Position numbers and translations under genes: made by a program
Shown: one piece after another, positions 17,035 to 26,525 of the stretch
Layout of the letters: every line of letters begins with the position of its first letter
Position numbering within the stretch: the first letter of the stretch is position 1
Source: CALINF01 sp039990395
Lineage (GTDB): Bacteria > Pseudomonadota > Gammaproteobacteria > Pseudomonadales > Halieaceae
Direction of reading: 5' to 3'
Assembly: GCA_039990395.1 (NCBI GenBank)
Contig: JBDXFZ010000139.1
Span: 372,001 to 436,000, forward strand
DNA: 64,000 nt
Notes under the pieces: generated by a model
Databases searched by the model: none
Told to the model about the DNA's origin: nothing
What the model saw: only the letters and a program-made list of their open reading frames with translations

Positions 17035-19233
17035 TTACAGTATCTCCAGAGGATCAATATCGATACTCCATTTCAAGTTACCGCTGCTCTTTTGCTGTTG
17101 TGCGTGCCAGACCAGCTCTTGTGCCACCTGCTGTATAGCTGCTCGAGAACCCGCTCGCGCAAGCAGCTGTAAACGGTATCTTCCCGCCCGGCGCGGCATG
17201 GCCGATGGAAACGGCCCCAGCATCGACACGTTCTTAGGCACAGCCGGTGCGGTCAGGCGTCTGACGTTCGCGAGGAAGGCTTCACCGGCCTGAGCATTCA
17301 CGCTGTCACAGCGCAGAATCAGCAGATGACCAAAGGGAGGCATGCCGGTGGCCTCGCGCTGCGAGAGCAATGCTTTGGCCCGATCATGATAGCTATCTAT
17401 TAACATGGCCTGGAGCGCTGGATGATCCGGATGATGGGTCTGCAATAACACTCGCCCCGGTGTGGTTCCTCGACCGGCCCTGCCGGCCACCTGAGTAAGT
17501 AGCTGCGCCATGCGCTCCTCGCCACGAAAATCGGGGCTGAACATCAATGCATCGGCGTCGATCACACCTACGAGCCCAACACCCGTGAAGTGATGGCCCT
17601 TGGTAAGCATCTGAGTGCCTAGCAGGATGCATGGCTGGCCGGTGTTGACGCGGTCTACCAGCTCGGACATGGCGGTTCGACTCTGCATAGTATCGCTGTC
17701 GACGCGTTCTATCGGCCAAGCTTGGAACCGGCCTGTGAGGAAATCCTCGGCTTGTTCCGTGCCCAGGCCATAGGTGAGTAGATGACCGCTATGGCAATCC
17801 CCACAGCGCTCCGGCAGGCCGGTTTTGGCACCGCAGTGATGGCAACGCAATTGCCGCTGCCGTCGGTGAACGGTAAAGCGCGCATCACAGGACTTGCATT
17901 GTGCAACCCAGCCACAGTCATGACATTGTAGGCTGGGCGCGAACCCACGCCGATTGAGGAATAGCAATACCTGCTTACCCGCTGTGAGCGTTCTTTCAAC
18001 AGCGGATACAAGAGCTGGCGAGAGCCCAGCCTCCAATGGCTGTTTGCGCAGATCGATCGCTTGCAGCTCCGGCAGGGTACTGGCCCCGGCGCGAGCGGGT
18101 AGCCGGTGATGCTGGTAGCGCCCCAGTAGTGCGTTGTGCAGTGATTCCAGTGCCGGCGTAGCGCTGCCTAGCAAAATGGGAGTTGAGGTCAGTTGGGCGC
18201 GCTTAATGGCTACGTCACGCGCGGAGTAGCGGAATCCATCCTGCTGCTTGTAGGAGCCATCATGCTCCTCATCGACAATGGTCAGCCCCAGTCTTGGCAT
18301 AGGGGTAAAAACGGCTGATCGCGTTCCGATCACAATATCGGCCCGGCCCGAAGCAGCCGACTGCCACGCGGCCAGGCGCTGGGTGGGCGTTACCCCCGAG
18401 TGAAGAACAACGATGGTTGCGTTGAAGCGAGTTTCGAATCTAGCGACTGTTTGAGGCGTCAGTCCAATCTCCGGGATAAGAACCAGCGCTTGTTGCCCAC
18501 GCGCCAGAGCCGCAGCGATCCATTGTAGGTAAACCTCAGTTTTGCCGCTGCCAGTCACACCCTCAAGCAAGTGCGCACTAAACGACCCTAGCGCCGCAGT
18601 CAGTGGTTCCAGAACGGTCTGCTGGGCCGCATTCAATGTTAGCGATGTGTTTGTCGTTGGGGGTTCTGTCGGGGGTAAAAGGAGCTCTCTTGCAACCAGC
18701 GCTTTGTCGCGCATCGACCGGAGCACGGCTTTGCTGATCCCCGCATCCAATAGCGCCTTCTCGGCTAGGGCGTTGCTCGATTGCAATAACGCTAGCGCGG
18801 AAGCTTGTCGCGCAGAACGTTTGAGCGCTCCCTCTGGGAGCCCCATACCCTCGCTGGTGAGGGCCCAGTGTGGCTCTCCCAATGCAGGTGCCGGTTCGCC
18901 CTGACGCAGTTTCTGTGGGAACGCCGCCAGAAATACCTCGCCCGGCGGGTGGTGGTAGTAGCGAGCAGCCCAGGCGCAAAGATCTAATAAGGACGATTCT
19001 ACTAATGGCGTAGCGTCGAGCACTGCAATTGCGTGCTTCAGCTGGTCTGTACCCACTTCACTTTGTTCCACGATTTCCACCAGATAACCGGTGAGTTCGC
19101 GCTTACCAAAAGGCACGCTTAGCCGGCAACCGGGTAGCAAGTGGGTGAGCTCATCGCTGCCGATATCTGCGGGCGGTAAATAGTCGAACAGACACCGCAA
19201 TGGAGTTGGCAGCGCCAGGCGTAATATAGGCAT
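17035..19233 (-). CDS. priA: Primosomal replication-restart helicase PriA
   Basis: 732-residue 3'-5' DNA helicase that reloads the replisome at stalled forks. N-terminal DNA-binding domain from MPILRLALPTPLRCLFDYL; Walker A in GVTGSGKTEVYLQW; DEEH box VDEEHDGSYKQQ; then paired zinc-binding cysteines (CHDCGWVAQCKSCDARF and CHHCGAKTGLPERCGDC). The open frame runs 64 codons further upstream, but ATG 19233 is the family start. Diverges from rpmE. Confidence 0.96.
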   Translation of the reverse strand: MPILRLALPTPLRCLFDYLPPADIGSDELTHLLPGCRLSVPFGKRELTGYLVEIVEQSEVGTDQLKHAIAVLDATPLVESSLLDLCAWAARYYHHPPGEVFLAAFPQKLRQGEPAPALGEPHWALTSEGMGLPEGALKRSARQASALALLQSSNALAEKALLDAGISKAVLRSMRDKALVARELLLPPTEPPTTNTSLTLNAAQQTVLEPLTAALGSFSAHLLEGVTGSGKTEVYLQWIAAALARGQQALVLIPEIGLTPQTVARFETRFNATIVVLHSGVTPTQRLAAWQSAASGRADIVIGTRSAVFTPMPRLGLTIVDEEHDGSYKQQDGFRYSARDVAIKRAQLTSTPILLGSATPALESLHNALLGRYQHHRLPARAGASTLPELQAIDLRKQPLEAGLSPALVSAVERTLTAGKQVLLFLNRRGFAPSLQCHDCGWVAQCKSCDARFTVHRRQRQLRCHHCGAKTGLPERCGDCHSGHLLTYGLGTEQAEDFLTGRFQAWPIERVDSDTMQSRTAMSELVDRVNTGQPCILLGTQMLTKGHHFTGVGLVGVIDADALMFSPDFRGEERMAQLLTQVAGRAGRGTTPGRVLLQTHHPDHPALQAMLIDSYHDRAKALLSQREATGMPPFGHLLILRCDSVNAQAGEAFLANVRRLTAPAVPKNVSMLGPFPSAMPRRAGRYRLQLLARAGSRAAIQQVAQELVWHAQQQKSSGNLKWSIDIDPLEIL

Positions 19234-19296
19234 TCCGGGCCCTGAATAGCGTGAGTAGGAGTGAAACAGGGTATTGTACCAAACGTTAATTGGTAC

Positions 19297-19324
19297 TTGC
19301 GCAATACCTGTTCTCTGGTAAGAT
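19297..19324 (+). promoter_or_regulatory. Candidate sigma-70 promoter of rpmE
   Basis: TTGCGC at 19297-19302, a 16-bp spacer and TAAGAT at 19319-19324, located in the priA-rpmE divergent gap. It would give an rpmE leader of about 100 nt. Confidence 0.5.
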
Positions 19325-19430
19325 GCCCGCCTATTTTTTGGCCAGGGACGTTTTCTGGCCGACTCCGTCACAATCAGTGCGGTGCTCGACAAAGCTCGAG
19401 TGGCGGCACATTTAATCAGGAGCAAGAGTC
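19325..19430 (+). ncRNA. Possible structured leader of rpmE (L31-type ribosomal leader)
   Basis: The ~100-nt untranslated stretch before rpmE contains two hairpin candidates: GGCCAG (19340-19345) pairing with CTGGCC (19355-19360), and CTCGA (19385-19389) pairing with TCGAG (19396-19400). Ribosomal-protein leaders that bind L31 are known in gammaproteobacteria, so autoregulation is plausible. The match to the known leader consensus has not been tested here. Confidence 0.35.
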
Positions 19431-19646
19431 ATGCAAGCAGAGATTCATCCCAAGTACGAAGCGGTAACAGCAACCTGCAGCTGTGGAAACAAGATTCAGA
19501 CGCGTTCAACGCTAGCTGAAGATTTTCATGTTGATGTGTGTTCACAATGTCACCCGTTCTTTACAGGCAAGCAGAAGGTTCTGGACAGTGGTGGTCGTGT
19601 TGATCGCTTCAAGAAGCGTTTTGGTAATCGCGGCAGCAAGCGCTAA
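19431..19646 (+). CDS. rpmE: 50S ribosomal protein L31, zinc-binding form
   Basis: 71-residue ribosomal protein at the subunit bridge. The four cysteines of the zinc-binding (C+) form are present: Cys16, Cys18, Cys37 and Cys40. The C-terminus is basic (RFKKRFGNRGSKR). Preceded by an AGGAG box. Followed by a strong terminator. Confidence 0.97.
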   Translation: MQAEIHPKYEAVTATCSCGNKIQTRSTLAEDFHVDVCSQCHPFFTGKQKVLDSGGRVDRFKKRFGNRGSKR

Positions 19647-19665
19647 CCTTTTTCTCGCTCCGCAG

Positions 19666-19693
19666 AACGCCAGCTTTTATGCTGGCGTTTTTC
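19666..19693 (+). terminator. Rho-independent terminator of rpmE
   Basis: A perfect 9-bp stem, AACGCCAGC (19666-19674) with GCTGGCGTT (19681-19689), a 6-nt loop and a T run follow the rpmE stop. Confidence 0.9.
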
Positions 19694-19810
19694 ATGGTGC
19701 AGGCTTAGCAAGCGCCAATCATAACGGTATTTTCCCGCCTTGTTACTACAGGGGCTTTTCGATAGCATCGGTGCCCCTTCGAAAGCCACCCTGCCACCGG
19801 GCTGTACCTC

Positions 19811-21061
19811 ATGTCACAACAATTCAAACAAGCCGCGCTGGCCTATCACTCTGACCCAACGCCCGGCAAAATCTCGATAGAGCTGACTAAACCTGCAGAG
19901 ACGCAGGATGATCTGGCACTGGCGTATAGCCCTGGCGTGGCTGAGCCATGCAGGGAGATTGCTAAAGATGCCGAAGCAGCATACACCTACACAGGCAAAG
20001 GCAATCTGGTAGCCGTTGTGAGCAATGGCACGGCTGTGCTGGGGCTGGGAAATTTGGGCGCATTGGCCAGTAAGCCGGTGATGGAGGGTAAGGCGCTGCT
20101 TTTCAAGCGTTTTGCTGGCATTAACTCCATCGACATAGAAGTAGATACTGAAGACGCTGATGAGTTTATCGATACCATTGCACGCATAGCCGATAGCTTT
20201 GGCGGTATTAATCTTGAGGATATTAAGGCACCAGAGTGCTTTGAGGTTGAGGCAGCACTGATCGAGCGCTGCAATATCCCCGTTTTCCACGATGACCAGC
20301 ACGGCACAGCAATCGTAACCGCGGCCGGCATGATCAATGCGTTGGAGATTCAGGGCAAAAGGCTCGAAGATGCAGTGATAGCCTGCCTTGGGGCGGGTGC
20401 AGCGGCGATAGCCTGCATGCGACTGTTGGTTAGTTTGGGCGCGCGCAAGGAAAACATCTTTATGCTGGACCGCCGCGGTGTAATTTATGCCGGACGAGAG
20501 GGCGTAAATGTGTATAAGGCAGAGTTTGCCAACCATACCGAAAAGCGCAGCATGAGCGACGCGTTAAAAGGGGCTGACGTGTTTGTAGGGTTGTCGGGAG
20601 CTAACCTGCTCAGTGCAGACATGCTCTCGACTATGGCAGATCGCCCAGTAGTGTTCGCCTGCTCCAATCCCGATCCGGAGATTACACCCGAGTTAGCGTT
20701 AGCCACTCGCGATGATGTGATTGTGGCTACGGGCCGATCTGATTACCCCAATCAGGTGAATAACGTACTGGGTTTTCCTTTTATCTTCCGTGGTGCGCTC
20801 GACGTGCGTGCGAGCAAGATCAATGAGCATATGAAAATTGCCGCTGTGAATGCGCTCATGGCGCTGGCGCGTGAAGAAGTGCCGGAATCCGTACTGCAGG
20901 CCTGTAACGTGGACAGTCTGACGTTCGGACCAGACTACATTATTCCCAAGCCTGTTGATCCAAGGTTGCTAGACTGGCTTGCGCCTGCGGTTGCTCGCGC
21001 GGCGTGCGATAGCGGAGTGGCACGACTGCCACTGCCAGAGCAGTATAGTAAGACTGCCTGA
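19811..21061 (+). CDS. Malic enzyme, short form
   Basis: 416-residue oxidative decarboxylase converting malate to pyruvate and CO2 with NAD(P)+. Visible signatures: AYSPGVAEPCREI, the catalytic Tyr/Lys region YTGKGNLVAVVSNGTAVLG, the metal-site stretch NIPVFHDDQHGTAIV, a Rossmann loop CLGAGAAAIAC and VFACSNPDPEI. It lacks the phosphotransacetylase-like domain of long MaeB, so it is the ~420-aa form found next to rpmE in Pseudomonas. NAD versus NADP preference cannot be read with confidence. The stop codon lies inside an 8-bp tandem repeat. Confidence 0.93.
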   Translation: MSQQFKQAALAYHSDPTPGKISIELTKPAETQDDLALAYSPGVAEPCREIAKDAEAAYTYTGKGNLVAVVSNGTAVLGLGNLGALASKPVMEGKALLFKRFAGINSIDIEVDTEDADEFIDTIARIADSFGGINLEDIKAPECFEVEAALIERCNIPVFHDDQHGTAIVTAAGMINALEIQGKRLEDAVIACLGAGAAAIACMRLLVSLGARKENIFMLDRRGVIYAGREGVNVYKAEFANHTEKRSMSDALKGADVFVGLSGANLLSADMLSTMADRPVVFACSNPDPEITPELALATRDDVIVATGRSDYPNQVNNVLGFPFIFRGALDVRASKINEHMKIAAVNALMALAREEVPESVLQACNVDSLTFGPDYIIPKPVDPRLLDWLAPAVARAACDSGVARLPLPEQYSKTA

Positions 21062-21083
21062 CTGCCTGACTGCCTGACTGCCT
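21052..21083. repeat. Four tandem copies of an 8-bp unit at the malic enzyme stop
   Basis: GACTGCCT is repeated four times without change (21052-21059, 21060-21067, 21068-21075, 21076-21083), followed by GGCAG, so the last copy can form a small CTGCC-T-GGCAG hairpin. The stop TGA (21059-21061) straddles the first junction, so copy-number change would not alter the protein but would move the convergent mrcA 3' end. Confidence 0.9.
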
Positions 21084-21094
21084 GGCAGACGCGG

Positions 21095-23554
21095 CTAAAA
21101 AATATCTCTTACCAGGTCCTCGGTGTCGCGATCGTTCGCACCCTGGCTGCTCTCGTCACTCTGTTGGCGAGGCACATACTCCTCGCGGAAGTATTCAAAG
21201 ATGGCGTTGCGCTGACCCGCTGCAGCCAGTTCACCTGTTTCCGGGTCTATACGGACATTGACAATACCTGGTGGTAATTGTCTTGGTGTATCGGGGCTGT
21301 CTGCGAGCGCCTCGCGCATGAAGTTTATCCAGATCGGGAGCGCTGAGGTGCCGCCGAATTCTCGGCGCCCCAGGGGCGTGTAATTATCAAAGCCCACCCA
21401 TGTGGTTGTGACTACATCGCGGTTGAACCCCGAGAACCAGGCGTCCATGGGGCCGTTGGTAGTGCCGGTTTTGCCACCAATGTCCTTTCTCTCTAGCACC
21501 AAGGCACGGCGGCCTGTTCCCCGAGTAATTACATCCTGCAAGATACTGTTGATTATGAAGTTCACTCGAGCATCCATGACGCGCTCTGCGCGCGGCATCT
21601 CATCCTCGTCTGAACGAGGCTGTGAAAGTATGTCCTCCATGCTCAGCTCTGCGTCAATTTCAGGGAGGCTGGACAACTCCTTAGCATTATCATCCTCGCA
21701 TTCCCGGCAAACGGTCGCTGGGCGGGCCTGAAATACTGTTTCGCCATCAATGTTATCAATCCGATGAATCAGATAGGGCTCTACAAAATAGCCTCCGTTG
21801 GCCAGCACAGCGTAGGCTGCAGCCACGTCCAGAGGGCTCATCGCATGCGTTCCCAGAGCAAGAGATAGATCGGGGGCGAACTGAGATGTGTCAAATCCAA
21901 AGCGATCTGCGTAATTGATGAGGGTATCGACCCCAAGTTGCTGTAGCAGCCGAATAGACACAAGATTGCGAGACTTGGTGAGAGCCCAGCGCAGTCGCGT
22001 GGGGCCGTGAAACTTACCGCCATCATTTTCTGGCCGCCAGATTCCCTCTAATGAACTGTCTTCTACAACCACTGGGGCATCGTTAATTATGCTGGCGGCA
22101 GTTAGTCCCGCATCCAGTGCTGCGGCGTACAGGAAGGGCTTGAAGTTGGAACCGGGTTGTCGCTGCGCCTGAGTTGCGCGATTGAATTTACTGAGTTCGA
22201 AACCCATACCGCCAACGATTGTGGTGATGGCACCATTGTCGGGGTTTAGAGAGACCAATGCCGCTTGTGCGGCGGGCACTTGAGTCAGGCTCCAGTCCTC
22301 ATCCTCGTTCTGCTTAACGCGAACCATATCGCCTACCGACACCACATCTGCGGGCGTTTTTGGCGCTCTGCCGCGACTGTTTTCTGTCAGGTATCGGCTG
22401 GCCTGGCGCAAGCCATTGTCCCACTGTAGTTCATGAGAGCTACCATCATTCATTAAGATGATCACAGCTTCTTCCTGAACCTCGGTGACGATGGCCGGTT
22501 GCAGGCCCGCTATTACGGCCATCGATGCCAATGCGTCGCGCCATGTATCGTAGCTGCCATCGGGTGAGTTCGGGTCGAGTGGAGGAAGTTGGCGCTCAGC
22601 GCCCCTGAATCCATGCCGCTTGTCATAGAGCATGAGACCGTCGATCACAGATTTCTGCCCTAGCTGCTGTAGGCGCGAGCTGATGGTGGTGTAAACATGG
22701 TAGCCGTCGTTGTAGGCGTTCATGCCGTAGCGCTGCAGCATCTGTTGGCGGGCCATTTCTGCGGCGTAGTGCGCTGAAAAGCTGAGCTGCGCGCCGTGCA
22801 GTTGTGCGGTGACGGGCTCAGTACTTGCGAAGTCATACTGTGAACGATCGATATAGCCCAGCTCGAGCATGCGGCCGAGAATCCAGTTGCGGCGTTGCTC
22901 GCCTGCTTGTGGGCCGCTGATGGGGTTATTGCGCGAGGGGGCTTTGGGTATGCCTGCCAGCATAGCGTGCTGTGCTAGCGCGAGTTCTCCGACGCCCTTG
23001 CCGTAATATACCCGCGAGGCCGCCTCGAAACCGTAGGATCTATGCCCGAGGAACACACGGTTGAAGTAAAGTTCGAAAATTTCTTGCTTCTGCAGCGCTC
23101 GCTCGATCTCTATGGCCAGTAGAATTTCATTGAATTTGCGCATAAAGGTACGCTCGAGAGACAGGAAGTAATTTCGCGCTACCTGCATCGTAAGGGTACT
23201 ACCGCCTGACCCTTTCTCGCCAGTAAGTACTAACTCCGATACTGCCCGCGCGAGTCCCATCACGTCGATCCCGCTGTGCTCGAAGAAGCTGTCATCCTCT
23301 GCGGCAAGCAGAGCATTCACGAACTGTTGCGGGATCTGGTCGTAGGTCAGAGGAGTACGCTTTTGCTCGCCAAACTGCCCAATCAAGTCACCCTCGCGGG
23401 TATAGACGCGCATTGGCGTTTGCAACTGCACGTCTCGCAATGTCTCAACATCGGGAAGGTTGGGGCTTAGATACAGGTAAATACCCGCGAGGCCCCATAC
23501 GGACCCCAGCAAGCTCAGTAGCGTTAATCGCAGAAAAAACCGTAGGAACTTCAA
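21095..23554 (-). CDS. mrcA: Penicillin-binding protein 1A
   Basis: 819-residue bifunctional wall synthase. N-terminal membrane anchor (about residues 7-30); glycosyltransferase (GT51) domain with catalytic Glu in LLAAEDDSFFEHSGID (about 86) and GGSTLTMQVARN; an OB-like insert; then transpeptidase with active Ser in RQPGSNFKPFLYA, SRN motif in TKSRNLVSIR and KTGTT. The acidic C-terminal tail is not part of the catalytic core. Diverges from pilM, the arrangement seen in Pseudomonas. Confidence 0.96.
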   Translation of the reverse strand: MKFLRFFLRLTLLSLLGSVWGLAGIYLYLSPNLPDVETLRDVQLQTPMRVYTREGDLIGQFGEQKRTPLTYDQIPQQFVNALLAAEDDSFFEHSGIDVMGLARAVSELVLTGEKGSGGSTLTMQVARNYFLSLERTFMRKFNEILLAIEIERALQKQEIFELYFNRVFLGHRSYGFEAASRVYYGKGVGELALAQHAMLAGIPKAPSRNNPISGPQAGEQRRNWILGRMLELGYIDRSQYDFASTEPVTAQLHGAQLSFSAHYAAEMARQQMLQRYGMNAYNDGYHVYTTISSRLQQLGQKSVIDGLMLYDKRHGFRGAERQLPPLDPNSPDGSYDTWRDALASMAVIAGLQPAIVTEVQEEAVIILMNDGSSHELQWDNGLRQASRYLTENSRGRAPKTPADVVSVGDMVRVKQNEDEDWSLTQVPAAQAALVSLNPDNGAITTIVGGMGFELSKFNRATQAQRQPGSNFKPFLYAAALDAGLTAASIINDAPVVVEDSSLEGIWRPENDGGKFHGPTRLRWALTKSRNLVSIRLLQQLGVDTLINYADRFGFDTSQFAPDLSLALGTHAMSPLDVAAAYAVLANGGYFVEPYLIHRIDNIDGETVFQARPATVCRECEDDNAKELSSLPEIDAELSMEDILSQPRSDEDEMPRAERVMDARVNFIINSILQDVITRGTGRRALVLERKDIGGKTGTTNGPMDAWFSGFNRDVVTTTWVGFDNYTPLGRREFGGTSALPIWINFMREALADSPDTPRQLPPGIVNVRIDPETGELAAAGQRNAIFEYFREEYVPRQQSDESSQGANDRDTEDLVRDIF

Positions 23555-23730
23555 TTGTTTCCTTTACAAAGTAGTTGCTTGTATTAGTGTTGAGAGTAGT
23601 GGGGACGATGCATTTGGTAATTATAAGCTTTTTTTGGCTTTTGAATGCACATGGCAATATGTTATATCTTTATATTAATGTATCGGTGTACAAATAAAAC
23701 CTAAGTTAGTGATACATATAGGAAAATAAA

Positions 23731-24795
23731 TTGCTCGGTATTTTAGGGAAGAAAAAGACAACACCGGTTCTGGGGCTGGATATCAGTTCAACAACTGTGA
23801 AGTTGCTGGAGTTGAGCTATTCAGGGGACCGCTACAGGGTGGAGAGCTATGCAGTTAGCTCTTTGCCTCATGATGCGGTGATAGAGAAGAACGTCAATGA
23901 CATTGATGGCGTGGCGAATGCTGTGCGCAGTGTAGTGGCACAATCTCGAACCAAGTTGAAAACGGTAGCAGCCGCGGTAGCAGGGTCTTCGGTCATCACC
24001 AAGATCATCGACATGCCACAGGGGCTTGCCGATGATGATATGGAAACCCAGCTGACGCTGGAAGCCGACCAGTACATTCCCTACCCGCTTGAAGAAGTGG
24101 CGATAGATTTTGAGGTTCAGGGGCCGTCACCCGAAAGAGATAATCAGGTAGAGGTTCTCCTGGCCGCCTGTCGTCGCGAGACGATCGACTCTCGCGTAGA
24201 GTCGATAGAAGGAGCTGATCTCACCGCGAAAATAATGGATGTAGAAGCTTACGCCATGGAGCGAGCGTATTCGCTCGTTCAGCACCAACTAGAGTTGGAT
24301 ACTGATAGCACGGTGGCGGTGGTGGATATCGGCGCAACGATGACAACATTGAGCGTCCTCAATAACGGTCAAACTATTTATACGAGGGAGCAATTGTTTG
24401 GCGGTAAGCAGCTAACGGACGAAATCATGCGCCGGTATGGTTTGCCATTGGAGGAGGCAGGTCTTGCGAAGAAGCAGGGCGGTCTGCCCGATGATTACGA
24501 GCCAGAAGTGCTGGAGCCTTTCAAAGATGCAGTTGTGCAGCAGGTTGCGCGCTCGCTACAGTTCTTCTTCTCTTCCAGCCAATACAATGATGTTGACTAT
24601 ATTATTCTGGCCGGTGGGGTGTCTTCCATGGACGGCCTACAGGAATTGGTGCAGGACAAGCTGGGAACCCCAACGGCGGTGGCGAACCCGTTTGCAGAGA
24701 TGACAATTTCCTCAAGAGTAAATGCAGTGGCCTTGAGCAGTGACGCGCCGGCGATGATGATCGCCTGCGGCCTTGCTATGAGGAGCTTTGACTGA
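23731..24795 (+). CDS. pilM: Type IV pilus assembly protein PilM
   Basis: 354-residue actin/FtsA-like cytoplasmic ATPase that docks the pilus machinery to PilN. LGLDISSTTVKLLELS is the phosphate-1 region and VVDIGATMTTLSVLNNG the phosphate-2 region; IILAGGVSSMDGL completes the nucleotide site. The start is TTG 23731, supported by an AGGA box seven bases upstream and by homology to the PilM N-terminus. The 176-bp gap to mrcA is AT-rich and probably holds the promoters of both. Stop and pilN start overlap as TGATG. Confidence 0.95.
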   Translation: MLGILGKKKTTPVLGLDISSTTVKLLELSYSGDRYRVESYAVSSLPHDAVIEKNVNDIDGVANAVRSVVAQSRTKLKTVAAAVAGSSVITKIIDMPQGLADDDMETQLTLEADQYIPYPLEEVAIDFEVQGPSPERDNQVEVLLAACRRETIDSRVESIEGADLTAKIMDVEAYAMERAYSLVQHQLELDTDSTVAVVDIGATMTTLSVLNNGQTIYTREQLFGGKQLTDEIMRRYGLPLEEAGLAKKQGGLPDDYEPEVLEPFKDAVVQQVARSLQFFFSSSQYNDVDYIILAGGVSSMDGLQELVQDKLGTPTAVANPFAEMTISSRVNAVALSSDAPAMMIACGLAMRSFD

Positions 24796-25361
24796 TGGCG
24801 CAGATTAATTTATTACCGTGGCGCGATGAACGTCGTCTCGAACTAAAGAAAGAGTTTCTGACGGTTCTGGCGCTGGTGTTTGCTCTAGGCGTTGGTCTGG
24901 TGCTGTTGGCCGATCGATACGTAAATGCGCAGATAGACAATCAGGTGGCGCGTAATGCTTATCTGACTGAAAACATCAAAGTTCTGGATAAGATGGTTGC
25001 TGAGATCCGGGATCTTCAGCGCAAACGGAACCAGTTGATCGATCGTATGCGGGTGATTCAGGAACTACAGGGTAATCGCCCAATTATTGTCAGGGTGCTT
25101 GATCAGTTGGTGCGGACCGTACCAGATGGCGTTTTCTATCAGAACCTCGTCACAAAGGCGGGTGTTATTTCAATTACAGGCATCGCCGAATCGAACAACA
25201 GAGTATCTAGCCTGATGCGCAGATTGGATGCCTCGGATTGGCTGGAGAACCCCAACCTGGATGCAGTCCGTGCGGCGACGGAGTTCGGGGATCAGGCAAC
25301 ACGCTTTAGCTTGACGGTCAAAGTGCAGTTACCGAAGACCGCAGAAGAGGCAGGGGGCTAG
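24795..25361 (+). CDS. pilN: Type IV pilus assembly protein PilN
   Basis: 188-residue inner-membrane protein of the alignment subcomplex. It starts with the PilM-binding motif MAQINLLPWRDERR, followed by one membrane helix at about 22-40, a coiled-coil stretch (IKVLDKMVAEIRDLQRKRNQ) and a periplasmic ferredoxin-like domain. Translationally coupled to pilM. Confidence 0.96.
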   Translation: MAQINLLPWRDERRLELKKEFLTVLALVFALGVGLVLLADRYVNAQIDNQVARNAYLTENIKVLDKMVAEIRDLQRKRNQLIDRMRVIQELQGNRPIIVRVLDQLVRTVPDGVFYQNLVTKAGVISITGIAESNNRVSSLMRRLDASDWLENPNLDAVRAATEFGDQATRFSLTVKVQLPKTAEEAGG

Positions 25362-25364
25362 AGC

Positions 25365-25979
25365 ATGGCATTTGAAGACACAATGCGCTCGTTGCGCGAG
25401 TTTGATGTCAATGATCTTGATTTCGACAATGTGGGCGCGTGGCCTGCAGCGGTCAAGTGGTTCATTTATCTCGCTATCGTCGTGGCTGTGTTAGTGGCTG
25501 GATATTATTACCATATCGAGGAACTGCAGCTGAATCTCGCGAAAGTGCAGGCGGAGGAAGTGGAGCTAAAGAAGGACTTTGAAAAGAAAGCCTTTCAGGC
25601 TGCTAATCTTGAAGCTTACCGTAGACAAATGGTGGAGATGGAGGAATCTTTCGGTGCACTGGTCAGCCAACTTCCCAGCGATACGGAAGTACCTGGCCTG
25701 CTGGAGGACATCACTAATAAGGGTCTCCTTAACGGACTGGAAATTGCGTCGATTGACCTGCAGAAGGAGCAGGCAAAGGAGTTCTATGTTGAACTGCCGA
25801 TAGCGATTCAAGCGTCCGGTTCCTATCACGATTTGGGCGCGTTTATAAGCGGTATGGCTGGCTTGCCGCGCATTGTCACGTTGCATGATTTTAATATCTC
25901 TGCTCCGGGAGGTAATGCCAATAGCTTGAAGATGAGCATTGTGGCCAAGACATACCGGTATAAGGATGGAGAGACATAA
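25365..25979 (+). CDS. pilO: Type IV pilus assembly protein PilO
   Basis: 204-residue partner of PilN: short cytoplasmic N-terminus, a membrane helix at about 28-46 (AVKWFIYLAIVVAVLVAGYYY), a coiled coil and a periplasmic ferredoxin-like fold. PilN-PilO dimers recruit PilP. Starts three bases after pilN. Confidence 0.95.
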   Translation: MAFEDTMRSLREFDVNDLDFDNVGAWPAAVKWFIYLAIVVAVLVAGYYYHIEELQLNLAKVQAEEVELKKDFEKKAFQAANLEAYRRQMVEMEESFGALVSQLPSDTEVPGLLEDITNKGLLNGLEIASIDLQKEQAKEFYVELPIAIQASGSYHDLGAFISGMAGLPRIVTLHDFNISAPGGNANSLKMSIVAKTYRYKDGET

Positions 25980-25981
25980 GG

Positions 25982-26515
25982 ATGTGGGGAGCACTTCCAA
26001 AAATCGGAATTATGGCGATCCTGGGATTGTCGCTTACGGCTTGCACCAGCAGGGACTTCTCCGATTTGGATGCCTTTATGGCAGAAAAGCGGGCGCGGCC
26101 TGGCGGTATTATTGCCCCTATTCCGACGTTCAAGGCCTACGAGGCGTTTGCGTATAGCGCCACTACGCTCCGGAGCCCGTTTGACCGGCCGATTGAGGTT
26201 AGAGAAATAACGCAGTTGCAGGCGATGAGTTCCGTGAGGCCAGATGAAGACAGAGCCAAGGAATTCCTCGAGCAGTTTACGTTTGACTCGCTTGCGATGG
26301 TGGGCACTTTGGAACGGGGCGACACGGAGTGGACCCTGGTTCAGGATCCAGAGGGCGGTGTGCATCGAGTTAAGGTGGGGAATTTCCTAGGCCGTAATCA
26401 CGGGAAGATCGTCGAAATGAGCGATTCTTATGTTGCGGTAGTTGAGATTGTCAGCGACGGTACAGAAGATGGATGGGTTGAACGTCCGCGCACAATCAAA
26501 TTAAGCGGTCTATGA
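25982..26515 (+). CDS. pilP: Type IV pilus assembly lipoprotein PilP
   Basis: 177-residue lipoprotein: the lipobox LTAC follows a short hydrophobic signal (Cys about residue 21). The N-terminal unstructured region binds PilNO; the C-terminal beta domain (WTLVQDPEGGVHRVKVGNFL) contacts the secretin PilQ. Starts two bases after pilO. Confidence 0.94.
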   Translation: MWGALPKIGIMAILGLSLTACTSRDFSDLDAFMAEKRARPGGIIAPIPTFKAYEAFAYSATTLRSPFDRPIEVREITQLQAMSSVRPDEDRAKEFLEQFTFDSLAMVGTLERGDTEWTLVQDPEGGVHRVKVGNFLGRNHGKIVEMSDSYVAVVEIVSDGTEDGWVERPRTIKLSGL

Positions 26516-26525
26516 ACCGCGGTGT

